Source of the DNA: Motiliproteus sp036960405
GTDB lineage: Bacteria > Pseudomonadota > Gammaproteobacteria > Pseudomonadales > Balneatricaceae
Direction of reading: 5' to 3'
DNA: 64,000 nucleotides
Assembly (NCBI GenBank): GCA_036960405.1
Contig: JBALWS010000003.1
Coordinates: 39,016 to 103,015, forward strand
Shown here: positions 26,577-34,702 of the stretch, in pieces
Layout of the letters: each line of letters starts with the position of its first letter
How positions within the stretch are numbered: the first letter of the stretch is position 1
Program-made: the position numbers and the translations under genes
Notes under the pieces: model-generated
The model's database searches: none
Told to the model about the DNA's origin: nothing
The model's input: only the letters and a program-made list of their open reading frames with translations

Positions 26577-28438
26577 TGCTTCTTCAAATCGCAGAACCCG
26601 GGCAGAGTGCAAAACCGCATCAGCATAAATTGGCGGTCGGGATTGATCTGGGGACCACTAATTCGCTCGTGGCGACGGTTCGTAGTGGCAAGGCGGATAC
26701 CTTGCCCGATGAGGTAGGGCAGCATCTGCTGCCCTCGGTGGTGCGCTATTTAGACAATGGTGAACTTCGGGTGGGCAGCGACGCCCGTGCGCAGGCCGCA
26801 GACGATCCTTTTAATACCATCGTTTCGGTCAAGCGCTTAATGGGTCGTGGTCTGGAGGATGTCAGCCGGCTGGGCGATCAGTTGCCGTATGAGTTTACTC
26901 AGGGTGAGGGGGGTATGCCTTACCTGAAAACGGTTGCGGGTGATAAAAGCCCGGTGCAGGTCTCGGCCGATATTCTCAAAGTCCTAGCGGCGCGTGGCAT
27001 AGAAAGCCTCGGTGGCGAGCTGGTGGGGGCGGTAATTACCGTGCCGGCTTATTTTGACGAGGCGCAGCGCCAGGCGACCAAAGACGCAGCTAAACTGGCG
27101 GGTATTAATGTATTGCGGTTACTCAGTGAGCCTACCGCCGCAGCCGTGGCCTATGGGCTAGATCATGCGGCCGAAGGAACCTTTGCCGTCTATGACCTGG
27201 GTGGTGGTACCTTTGATATCTCGATTTTACGCTTGAATCGCGGTGTGTTTGAAGTGCTTTCTACCGGCGGTGATAGTGCCTTGGGTGGTGATGATTTTGA
27301 TCATGTGGTTGCTCAATGGGTACTGCAGCAGATCGGTCATACCGAACTGGCTCAGAGCGAGCAGCGCCGCTTGTTGGATCTGGCGCGTGCCGCCAAGGAG
27401 ACGCTGACATCGCAAGATCAAGCCGAAATGTCGATCACTCTGGCCGGGCAAGCATGGCAGGGTGTATTGACGCGGGAGCAGTTTGATCAGTTGGTTGAGT
27501 CGAAGATCAAGCAGACACTGCGTGCCTGTCGTCGGGCGTTGAAAGATGCCGGTGTGAGCACCGATGAGATCGCCGAAGTGGTGATGGTGGGTGGTTCGAC
27601 TCGAGTGCCACACGTACGGACGCTGGTCGAAGGATTTTTTGGCAGTGTGCCGCATAGCGAGATCGACCCTGATCGGGTGGTGGCGATCGGTGCCGCGATT
27701 CAAGCCGATGTGCTGGCGGGTAACAAGCCCGATGCTGAGATGCTGCTGCTCGATGTGATCCCACTGTCGTTGGGTCTGGAAACGATGGGGGGGCTGGTCG
27801 AGAAAGTGATCGATCGTAATACTCCGATCCCTGTTGCCCGGGCGCAAGAATTCACCACTTATAAAGACGGCCAGACGGCGATGGTGATCCATGTACTGCA
27901 AGGTGAGCGCGAGCTGGTTGACGATTGTCGCTCGCTGTCTCGGTTTGAGTTGCAGGGTATTCCGCCGATGACTGCGGGCAATGCCAAGGTGCGGGTCACG
28001 TTCCAGGTGGATGCTGACGGGTTGCTCAGCGTTGCGGCGCGCGAGCTGGGCAGTGGAGTCGAAAGTGTGGTCGAGGTGAAGCCGTCGTATGGTTTGAGCG
28101 ATGGTGAAATCGCCCGGATGATCAAGGATTCTTTCAGTAATGCACAAGAGGACCTCGACGCACGGACCCTGCGCGAGCAGCAGGTCGATGCTGATCGATT
28201 GGTTGAGGCGCTGGAGAGTGCGTTGGCTGCCGATGGTGAGCGGTTGTTGAGTGTTGAGGATAGAACAATCTTGAACCAAGGCATTGAACAGCTTAAGCGG
28301 CTTCGTCAGGGTTCTGATCATAAGGCTATTGCAAAGGGTGTCGAGGTATTGAGTCAAGCCAGTGATGAGTTCGCGGCCCGACGCATGGACGATGGCATCC
28401 GACGGGCGCTGTCGGGCCATTCTATCGATGAGATCTAG
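26576..28438 (+). CDS. hscA: Hsp70-class chaperone HscA
   Basis: A 620-residue Hsp70 dedicated to IscU. The ATPase half has VGIDLGTTNSLVA, the VYDLGGGTFDISIL phosphate loop and VVMVGGSTRVPHV; the substrate-binding half follows from about residue 390 and recognises LPPVK of IscU. The ATG at 26576 overlaps the hscB stop, and the family-typical N-terminal extension (MLLQIAEPGQS) agrees with this start. Confidence 0.97.
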   Translation: MLLQIAEPGQSAKPHQHKLAVGIDLGTTNSLVATVRSGKADTLPDEVGQHLLPSVVRYLDNGELRVGSDARAQAADDPFNTIVSVKRLMGRGLEDVSRLGDQLPYEFTQGEGGMPYLKTVAGDKSPVQVSADILKVLAARGIESLGGELVGAVITVPAYFDEAQRQATKDAAKLAGINVLRLLSEPTAAAVAYGLDHAAEGTFAVYDLGGGTFDISILRLNRGVFEVLSTGGDSALGGDDFDHVVAQWVLQQIGHTELAQSEQRRLLDLARAAKETLTSQDQAEMSITLAGQAWQGVLTREQFDQLVESKIKQTLRACRRALKDAGVSTDEIAEVVMVGGSTRVPHVRTLVEGFFGSVPHSEIDPDRVVAIGAAIQADVLAGNKPDAEMLLLDVIPLSLGLETMGGLVEKVIDRNTPIPVARAQEFTTYKDGQTAMVIHVLQGERELVDDCRSLSRFELQGIPPMTAGNAKVRVTFQVDADGLLSVAARELGSGVESVVEVKPSYGLSDGEIARMIKDSFSNAQEDLDARTLREQQVDADRLVEALESALAADGERLLSVEDRTILNQGIEQLKRLRQGSDHKAIAKGVEVLSQASDEFAARRMDDGIRRALSGHSIDEI

Positions 28439-28504
28439 TCGAGTTGTATTTGTGTTTGAATCTGCGGATTCGTGTAAATTGTCGAATAACGTTAAGGAGT
28501 TGAG

Positions 28505-28843
28505 ATGCCTCAGTTGATCTTTTTACCTCACCATGAACTTTGCCCAGAGGGTAAGGTGATCGAGGTTGAGCCCGGTGTCAGTGTCTGTGATGCGGCCTTG
28601 GCGGAGGGGATCGAGATTGAGCACGCTTGTGAGAAATCCTGCGCCTGTACGACTTGTCATGTGATTGTGCGCGAAGGGGTTGACTCGTTGGATGAGGCTG
28701 ATGAGCTCGAAGACGATATGTTGGATAAAGCCTGGGGCTTGGAACCGGATTCTCGTTTGAGTTGTCAGGCAATTGTTGCCGATGAAGACCTGGTAATCGA
28801 AATTCCTAAGTACACCATCAATCAGGTGTCCGAAGGACACTAA
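28505..28843 (+). CDS. fdx: ISC-type 2Fe-2S ferredoxin
   Basis: A 112-residue adrenodoxin-type ferredoxin supplying electrons for cluster assembly. The four ligands lie in CEKSCACTTC (three of them) and RLSCQA. Acidic patches such as DEADELEDD suit docking to IscS and a reductase. Ribosome site TTAAGGAG. A short GAATC/GATTC hairpin lies in the 66-bp gap after hscA, with no T tract. Confidence 0.96.
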   Translation: MPQLIFLPHHELCPEGKVIEVEPGVSVCDAALAEGIEIEHACEKSCACTTCHVIVREGVDSLDEADELEDDMLDKAWGLEPDSRLSCQAIVADEDLVIEIPKYTINQVSEGH

Positions 28844-28878
28844 ATTGATAGTTATTAATATTGTGTTGGGAGAAGACG

Positions 28879-29079
28879 ATGGGGCTTAAGTGGGTTGATA
28901 CCCTGGACATCGCAATCGAGCTGGTCGAGAAGCACCCTGATGTGGACCCTTACAAGCTCCGCTTTGTCGAGTTGATGGAGTGGGTGATGGCGTTGGAGGG
29001 GTTCGATGACGACCCAAAACATTGCGGTGAAAAAATCCTAGAAGCGATCCAGACCGCCTGGATCGACGAGATGGACTAG
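28879..29079 (+). CDS. iscX: Fe-S assembly modulator IscX
   Basis: A 66-residue acidic protein that binds IscS and iron and tunes cluster synthesis. MGLKWVDTLDIAIEL and the DPYKLRFVEL region are diagnostic. I start at ATG 28879 (GGGAGAAGACG before it) rather than at the in-frame TTG 28861. Last gene of the isc operon; a terminator follows. Confidence 0.95.
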   Translation: MGLKWVDTLDIAIELVEKHPDVDPYKLRFVELMEWVMALEGFDDDPKHCGEKILEAIQTAWIDEMD

Positions 29080-29117
29080 GGCCTGCTAAACTCAATCGCT
29101 TAACATTCTGCTTGTTA

Positions 29118-29147
29118 AGCCCTGAACAGTGTTGTTCAGGGCTTTTT
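29118..29147 (+). terminator. Rho-independent terminator of the isc operon
   Basis: AGCCCTGAACA, loop GTGT, TGTTCAGGGCT, then TTTT: an 11-bp perfect stem 39 bp after iscX. Confidence 0.93.
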
Positions 29148-29160
29148 GTCGTTATATAAT
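29132..29160 (+). promoter_or_regulatory. Probable guaB promoter overlapping the isc terminator
   Basis: TTGTTC (29132-29137), 17-bp spacer, TATAAT (29155-29160), 39 bp before the guaB ATG. The -35 box lies in the right arm of the terminator stem. Confidence 0.65.
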
Positions 29161-29198
29161 CCGCCCTTTTTTTCCAGCCGAACTTGGAGGTTATCACT

Positions 29199-30668
29199 AT
29201 GTTACGAGTTGCTCAGGAAGCACTAACCTTCGACGATGTGTTATTGGTCCCCGGTTATTCTGAAGTCTTACCCAAAGACGTCAGTCTTAAAACTCGCTTG
29301 ACCAAAGCCATTGAACTGAATATTCCGCTGCTTTCGGCGGCGATGGATACCGTGACCGAATCGCGCTTGGCGATCGCCATGGCGCAGGAAGGCGGTATCG
29401 GGATTGTGCACAAGAATATGACTATTGAACAGCAGGCGGCCGAGGTACTGAAGGTTAAGCGCTATGAAAGCGGCGTGGTCAAAGATCCTGTGACCTGTTC
29501 GCCAGATTTGACCGTTGGTGAATTGCATCGATTGTCAGAAGAACACGGTTTCTCTGGTTTTCCTGTGGTAGTCGGCAACGATCTGGTCGGTATTGTGACC
29601 AGTCGTGATATGCGTTTTGAGCAGCATCTTGATGCCACGGTGGCATCGATCATGACGCCGAAGGATCGTCTGGTGACGGTCGAAGAGGGCGTAGACGCTG
29701 ATAAGGTCCGTAATCTGTTGCGTCAGCACCGAATTGAAAAGATCCTAGTCGTCGATGCAGATTTTCATCTTAAAGGGATGATGACTGTTAAGGATATAAA
29801 TAAGGCCAAGGCCTACCCCAACGCCACCAAAGATAGCGAAGGGCGTTTGATCGTTGGCGCAGCGGTTGGGACCGGCCCCGAAACTGAAGACCGCATCGCT
29901 GCGTTGGCTAAAGCGGGAGTTGATGTGATTATCGTCGATACCGCCCACGGCCATTCCAAAGGTGTCATCGATCGAGTTCGCTGGACCAAGCAAAACTTCC
30001 CCGAAGTACAGGTGATTGGCGGCAACATCGCCACTGCCGAAGCAGCTATAGCGTTGGCTGATGCCGGTGCTGACGGGGTGAAAGTCGGAATCGGTCCAGG
30101 GTCTATCTGTACCACGCGTATTGTTGCCGGTGTCGGCGTGCCGCAGATCTCGGCGGTAGCCAATGTCGCAGCGGCTCTGGAAGATCGCGGTGTACCGTTG
30201 ATTGCCGATGGCGGGATTCGCTTCTCCGGCGATCTGGCCAAAGCGGTCGCTGCCGGTGCCAGTGCGGTGATGATCGGCAGCATGCTGGCGGGAACCGACG
30301 AGGCTCCCGGTGAAATTGAACTGTTCCAAGGCCGCTCTTTTAAAGCCTACCGGGGCATGGGGTCGATCGGTGCGATGGCGCAATCGTCAGGCTCTTCCGA
30401 TCGTTACTTCCAGGATGCCGATGCCGGTGCTGAGAAACTGGTTCCAGAGGGGATCGAAGGCCGGGTTGCTTGCAAGGGACCGATGGCTGCAGTGGTCCAT
30501 CAGATGATGGGCGGCTTGCGTTCCAGTATGGGTTATACCGGCAGCCAGGACATTGAACAGATGCGGACCAAACCTCAGTTTGTTCGTATTACCGGTGCCG
30601 GGATGAAAGAGAGTCACGTCCACGATGTGACGATCACCAAGGAAGCACCGAATTATCGGGTTGGTTAA
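29199..30668 (+). CDS. guaB: IMP dehydrogenase
   Basis: A 489-residue enzyme oxidising IMP to XMP with NAD, the committed step to GMP. A TIM-barrel with the catalytic Cys in GPGSICTTRIVAG is interrupted by tandem CBS domains (about residues 90-205) that bind regulatory nucleotides. ATG 29199 (MLRVAQEALTFDDV) follows TTGGAGG at a good distance; the in-frame TTG at 29184 is rejected. Pairs with guaA downstream. Confidence 0.97.
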   Translation: MLRVAQEALTFDDVLLVPGYSEVLPKDVSLKTRLTKAIELNIPLLSAAMDTVTESRLAIAMAQEGGIGIVHKNMTIEQQAAEVLKVKRYESGVVKDPVTCSPDLTVGELHRLSEEHGFSGFPVVVGNDLVGIVTSRDMRFEQHLDATVASIMTPKDRLVTVEEGVDADKVRNLLRQHRIEKILVVDADFHLKGMMTVKDINKAKAYPNATKDSEGRLIVGAAVGTGPETEDRIAALAKAGVDVIIVDTAHGHSKGVIDRVRWTKQNFPEVQVIGGNIATAEAAIALADAGADGVKVGIGPGSICTTRIVAGVGVPQISAVANVAAALEDRGVPLIADGGIRFSGDLAKAVAAGASAVMIGSMLAGTDEAPGEIELFQGRSFKAYRGMGSIGAMAQSSGSSDRYFQDADAGAEKLVPEGIEGRVACKGPMAAVVHQMMGGLRSSMGYTGSQDIEQMRTKPQFVRITGAGMKESHVHDVTITKEAPNYRVG

Positions 30669-30692
30669 GGCTGGCCGCGAGTAGTAAACACT

Positions 30693-30712
30693 GGGGCTGT
30701 GATTGCAGCCCC
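30693..30712 (+). promoter_or_regulatory. Hairpin in the guaB-guaA gap
   Basis: GGGGCTG, loop TGATTG, CAGCCCC, then GTTCTATTTC. The T tract is poor, so this is at most a leaky terminator or an mRNA-stabilising stem between the two genes. Confidence 0.5.
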
Positions 30713-30775
30713 GTTCTATTTCAGCAGTATTATATTGGTTCGACCTGGGTTGAGCCGTAAGCGGAGTAAACGACC

Positions 30776-32353
30776 GTGTCACAAGATATTCATGCACAGC
30801 GTATTCTGATTCTTGATTTTGGATCCCAGTACACCCAGTTGATCGCCCGTCGAGTGCGCGAGTGTGGGGTGTTCTCTGAGATTCGTGCTTTCGATATGAC
30901 CGAAGCCGAGATCCGCGAGTTTAATCCTAAGGGGATTATCCTGGCTGGTGGTCCTGAGTCGGTCACCGGTAGCGATACGCCGCGGGCTCCGCAGGTGGTG
31001 TTTGAATTGGGTGTGCCGGTACTGGGTATCTGCTACGGCATGCAGACCATGGCCGAGCAGCTCGGTGGTTCGGTGGTGAGCTCCGATCAGCGAGAGTTTG
31101 GTTATGCGCAGGTCCGGGTTGAAGGCAAGAGCTCGCTGCTGGAAGGCATTGAAGACCATGTTGCCAATAATGGCGTACTGTTACTCGATGTGTGGATGAG
31201 CCACGGCGACAAGGTCGGCACGATGCCCGAAGGCTTCCACCTGATGGCTGCTACCGAAAGCGCACCGATCGCCGGAATGTACGACGAGCAGCGTCGTTTT
31301 TACGGTGTCCAGTTCCACCCCGAGGTCACGCACACCAAGCAGGGCGAACGAATTTTGTCGCGTTTTGTGCGTGATATCTGCGGCTGCGAAGGGCTTTGGA
31401 CCGCGTCTAATATCGTCAAGGATGCGATCGAGCAGGTACGTCAGAAAGTGGGCAGCGACCATGTGTTGCTGGGCTTGTCTGGTGGGGTGGATTCCTCAGT
31501 CGTCGCAGCGCTGCTGCATAAGGCGATTGGCGATCAGTTGACCTGCGTGTTTGTTGATAACGGTCTGCTGCGCAAGCGCGAAGGCGACCAGGTGATGGAC
31601 ATGTTCGCCAAGAACATGGGCGTCAAGGTGGTCCGTGTTAATGCTCAGGAGCTGTTTCTGGGTAAGCTCAAAGGCGAAGCGGATCCGGAGAAGAAACGTA
31701 AGATTATCGGCAACACCTTTATTGAGGTGTTCGACGACGAGTCGACCAAGATTGATAATGTTAAATGGCTGGCTCAAGGGACTATCTACCCCGATGTGAT
31801 CGAATCAGCGGCCTCTAAAACCGGTAAAGCGCACGTGATCAAGTCGCACCACAACGTCGGTGGTTTACCCGATGATATGGCGTTGGAGTTGGTCGAGCCG
31901 TTGCGTGAGCTGTTTAAAGACGAAGTGCGGAAGATCGGTCTCGAGCTGGGACTGCCTTACGATATGGTTTATCGTCATCCGTTCCCTGGCCCTGGTCTGG
32001 GTGTACGGATTCTGGGTGAAGTGAAGGAAGAGTACGCTGATATCCTGCGCGAAGCCGATGCGATCTTTATCGAAGAACTGCATCGTTCGGGCTGGTATCA
32101 CAAGACCAGTCAGGCGTTTGTGGTGTTCCTGCCGGTTAAATCGGTCGGCGTTGTAGGGGATGGCCGTCGTTACGAGTACGTCGTGTCGTTGCGTGCAGTT
32201 GAGACCATCGATTTCATGACTGCACGATGGGCGCATCTGCCCTATGAACTGCTGGAAACAGTCTCGGGCCGGATCATCAACGAGATCTCGGGCATCTCAA
32301 GGGTTGCTTACGATGTTTCGAGCAAACCGCCCGCCACGATTGAGTGGGAATAA
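30776..32353 (+). CDS. guaA: GMP synthase (glutamine-hydrolysing)
   Basis: A 525-residue enzyme converting XMP to GMP. The class-I glutamine amidotransferase domain (about 1-200) has the nucleophile in GICYGMQTM and the His/Glu of FHPEVTHT. The PP-loop ATP pyrophosphatase follows with LSGGVDSSVVA, and the C-terminal dimerisation domain ends in KPPATIEWE. Translation starts at GTG 30776, with GGAG about 10 bases upstream. Confidence 0.97.
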   Translation: MSQDIHAQRILILDFGSQYTQLIARRVRECGVFSEIRAFDMTEAEIREFNPKGIILAGGPESVTGSDTPRAPQVVFELGVPVLGICYGMQTMAEQLGGSVVSSDQREFGYAQVRVEGKSSLLEGIEDHVANNGVLLLDVWMSHGDKVGTMPEGFHLMAATESAPIAGMYDEQRRFYGVQFHPEVTHTKQGERILSRFVRDICGCEGLWTASNIVKDAIEQVRQKVGSDHVLLGLSGGVDSSVVAALLHKAIGDQLTCVFVDNGLLRKREGDQVMDMFAKNMGVKVVRVNAQELFLGKLKGEADPEKKRKIIGNTFIEVFDDESTKIDNVKWLAQGTIYPDVIESAASKTGKAHVIKSHHNVGGLPDDMALELVEPLRELFKDEVRKIGLELGLPYDMVYRHPFPGPGLGVRILGEVKEEYADILREADAIFIEELHRSGWYHKTSQAFVVFLPVKSVGVVGDGRRYEYVVSLRAVETIDFMTARWAHLPYELLETVSGRIINEISGISRVAYDVSSKPPATIEWE

Positions 32354-32374
32354 GCACTCGTAGCAGTATAAGAG

Positions 32375-32397
32375 CCCGCTCGATAGCGGGTTTTTTT
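32375..32397 (+). terminator. Rho-independent terminator after guaA
   Basis: CCCGCT, loop CGAT, AGCGGG, then seven T. It lies about 20 bp past the guaA stop and separates guaBA from the next gene. Confidence 0.92.
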
Positions 32398-32495
32398 ATG
32401 GCTGTATTTTGCCCGCGCTTTGTGCCGGCAGCGGGATTGTTTTACAGTTGCCAAACTGTTTGACGCGATACAAGGAAGAGGTACCGGTTTACGCC

Positions 32496-33875
32496 ATGAG
32501 ACATCGTCAGTTGATTCGGATTATTTTAACTCTGCTGTTGTTACCGCTGCTCGGTTTCGGGGCGGTCAAAGGTTACTACTGGTACCAAGTCCGCTCGGCT
32601 GTGGAGCAGGTGGCGCAGCAATTATCGTTATTTGCCAAGCTCGAATACGGCGCCATCGAAACCGGTTTTGACGGTAAGGCAGGGGTGCGAAATCTGACTC
32701 TGACGCCGTTGGGGCAGGAACAAGGCATCAGTATCGATGCGGTGCGGGTCAAGGCCGCGAGTGTGTTCGAATTGATGGGGATGCGGTCGCGGTTAGATAA
32801 AGGAGAGCTGCCGCAGTCGCTGGCTTTCGAAGTCCAGGGTATCAGTGTCGATCTCACTCATCCGATGCTGACTCAGTTGGCTGCTCAGGCCTCCGAGATG
32901 GATGGGTCGATGGCGGATTGGATGCTGGGCTGTGAGGTTGCTGCTGAAGGGTTGAGCGATATTCAGTTGTTACAGAAGCTCGGCTATCAGCAGCTGGTGT
33001 TGAACCTGTCGATGAGTTATCGCTTCGACAAGGCGACCAAGCTGCTAACTCTGTCGTTGCAAGAATCGATGCCGGATCATTTCGATTTTGAAATGGATAG
33101 CTCGATCGATTTGGGTATCAATGAATTCAATCGCTACAACCTGGCCTTGGCCAATCCCTCGCTTGGTCAAACCTCGCTGCACTATCGTGACCGCTCGTTT
33201 AATCAGCGTCATCTGAGTTTTTGCGCTAAGGCAACTGGGGAAAGTGTTGCGCAGTTCGTTGACCGGCATGTCGGGCTGGAGCGGGAGAGCGCTCGAGAGC
33301 TAGGTCTGGTGTTGTCGGATTCGCTGGTCGTGGCTTACCGTGATTTCTTGCTAGGCAATGGCGACGTCCAGTTGCAGATGCTTGAGGGTCAGTCGCTGCA
33401 GCTAGCATCGTTGTTACAATACTCGCCAGAACAGTTGCTAGAGCTGTTTGGTTTTTCGTTGACGGTAAACGGTAAAAAAATCGAGCCGCTGTCGATTGCG
33501 TGGGAGCCATCAGAAGAGTTGGCTGAACCGTTGGAAGAGCAGATGCGTAGCAGTGTTGAGGCATTTACGTCTCTGCTGCAAGCGCCGTTTGTGGAACCCG
33601 AGCCGGAGGTCGATGCTGGCGTTGATCAGGTGCTGTTGCAGGCTCCTCCCATTAATTATTCGCAAGCCAGTGGTTATCAAACAACAGAGCTTGACCAGTT
33701 GCAGGCTTATCTGGGTAGCAGTATCCGGATTGAAACCAAGAATGGCCATCTGGTCGAAGGGCGCCTGTTGCGAGTAAGGTCGCGCGAGTTGCGGATCTAT
33801 CAGGAGGTCGGTTTGGGTGATGCGATCCTGCCGATCGCGTTTAAGCATATCGCCGCGGTGCAGGTGTATCGTTGA
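32496..33875 (+). CDS. Uncharacterised membrane-anchored protein with Sm/Hfq-like C terminus
   Basis: A protein of about 459 residues that I do not recognise. Residues 5-25 form one hydrophobic helix after a basic start (MRHRQLIR), predicting an inner-membrane anchor with the rest in the periplasm. A large middle region of beta-rich character follows, then a Pro/Glu-rich linker near residue 375. The last 58 residues read like a small beta-barrel: ETKNGHLVEGRL and FKHIAAVQV parallel the Hfq core FLVNGIKLQGQI and YKHAISTV. The longer frame from 32409 is rejected for lack of signal; ATG 32496 follows AAGGAAGAGG at a long distance. The gene stands alone after the guaA terminator. Confidence 0.7.
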   Translation: MRHRQLIRIILTLLLLPLLGFGAVKGYYWYQVRSAVEQVAQQLSLFAKLEYGAIETGFDGKAGVRNLTLTPLGQEQGISIDAVRVKAASVFELMGMRSRLDKGELPQSLAFEVQGISVDLTHPMLTQLAAQASEMDGSMADWMLGCEVAAEGLSDIQLLQKLGYQQLVLNLSMSYRFDKATKLLTLSLQESMPDHFDFEMDSSIDLGINEFNRYNLALANPSLGQTSLHYRDRSFNQRHLSFCAKATGESVAQFVDRHVGLERESARELGLVLSDSLVVAYRDFLLGNGDVQLQMLEGQSLQLASLLQYSPEQLLELFGFSLTVNGKKIEPLSIAWEPSEELAEPLEEQMRSSVEAFTSLLQAPFVEPEPEVDAGVDQVLLQAPPINYSQASGYQTTELDQLQAYLGSSIRIETKNGHLVEGRLLRVRSRELRIYQEVGLGDAILPIAFKHIAAVQVYR

Positions 33876-33979
33876 TCGGCTATTGGGTGATGCGGTGGTT
33901 GCGCACGCTGGGTAGATTCTCTACTCTGCTTGCTAGTTTGGTATTGATTGTTAACAAGTCCTCGCGTTGGATATTCATT

Positions 33980-34504
33980 ATGTATAGACCCGTTGTAGCG
34001 CTGTTTATATTGCTGTTTGCCCCCTCTTTGTGGGCGACAGAGGTGTCTAGCATCACCGCTTGCAAGCCTGAAGGCGAGGTGTGGCTCTGTGCTAGCTGGA
34101 AAGATAATCGGATGGCGGTTTATCGTAGCCAGCATTATGTGGCGGGTGTTGAGTTTAGCGGTGAGGTTGACGCAGGCTCGGTCTTGGCTCCGATGACTGG
34201 GGCGCGGTCAGGGATCAATAATACTTCGAGTGTGTCTGGGGAGGGTAGCTACACGCTGCAGCTGCTGGCCTGTAATAGCGCTCCTTGCCTGAAGCGTATG
34301 GAACAGCTAAAAAAGATTCCTGCTAGTCAGCAGGTCGAGATCAAAAACGATAATCAATTGTGGCAGGTGTTGCTGGTTGGTCGTTATGGATCGATCAAGA
34401 CTGCACAGCAAGCGGCGGGTGGGTTGATGACCGAATACCAGCTGCGTGATAAGCCTTGGGTGCGAACGATTGATTCTATTACGCGTCGTAAAGTGGAGCC
34501 CTGA
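33980..34504 (+). CDS. Secreted SPOR-domain-like protein
   Basis: 174 residues from ATG 33980 with a clear signal peptide (hydrophobic core VVALFILLFAPS, cleavage near LWA). The C-terminal 75 residues (SYTLQLLACNS, QLWQVLLVGRYGSIKTAQQAA) match the SPOR fold, which binds denuded glycan at division sites. An N-terminal segment with CKPEGEVWLCASW and a Cys pair, ACNSAPC, suggests disulfides in the periplasm. The frame is open from 33872, but the upstream codons have no signal. It follows the Sm-like protein by about 100 bp. Confidence 0.72.
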   Translation: MYRPVVALFILLFAPSLWATEVSSITACKPEGEVWLCASWKDNRMAVYRSQHYVAGVEFSGEVDAGSVLAPMTGARSGINNTSSVSGEGSYTLQLLACNSAPCLKRMEQLKKIPASQQVEIKNDNQLWQVLLVGRYGSIKTAQQAAGGLMTEYQLRDKPWVRTIDSITRRKVEP

Positions 34505-34560
34505 GGCGATCGCTGCAACATGACCTGAAAAATTTATTTTGGCTAAAAAGTAGTACCCAT

Positions 34561-34579
34561 ATTGCACATTCTGTGCGAT
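34561..34579. promoter_or_regulatory. Palindromic operator-like site upstream of speA
   Basis: ATTGCACA-TTC-TGTGCGAT is a near-perfect 8-3-8 dyad about 125 bp before speA. It is too short-looped for a terminator and has the shape of a dimeric-repressor site; the regulator is unknown. Confidence 0.45.
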
Positions 34580-34702
34580 ATTTCGCGCCTTTTTCGGGCT
34601 CTGTCATTGAGTCCAATTTCGACGTTGATCTCTGTATAGGTCAAACTCACGACAATCGGTGGTTGATGCCTTAATCAGTCGCTGTTTTGGGGGTTTTATG
34701 CC

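Noticed and set aside
27227..28420. 397-codon frame antisense to hscA
   Set aside because: Shadow of a high-bias gene; the product is His/Gln/Arg-rich with no domain, and hscA is unmistakable.
28459..28472. GAATC-TGCG-GATTC hairpin between hscA and fdx
   Set aside because: Only five base pairs, no T tract; typical by chance.
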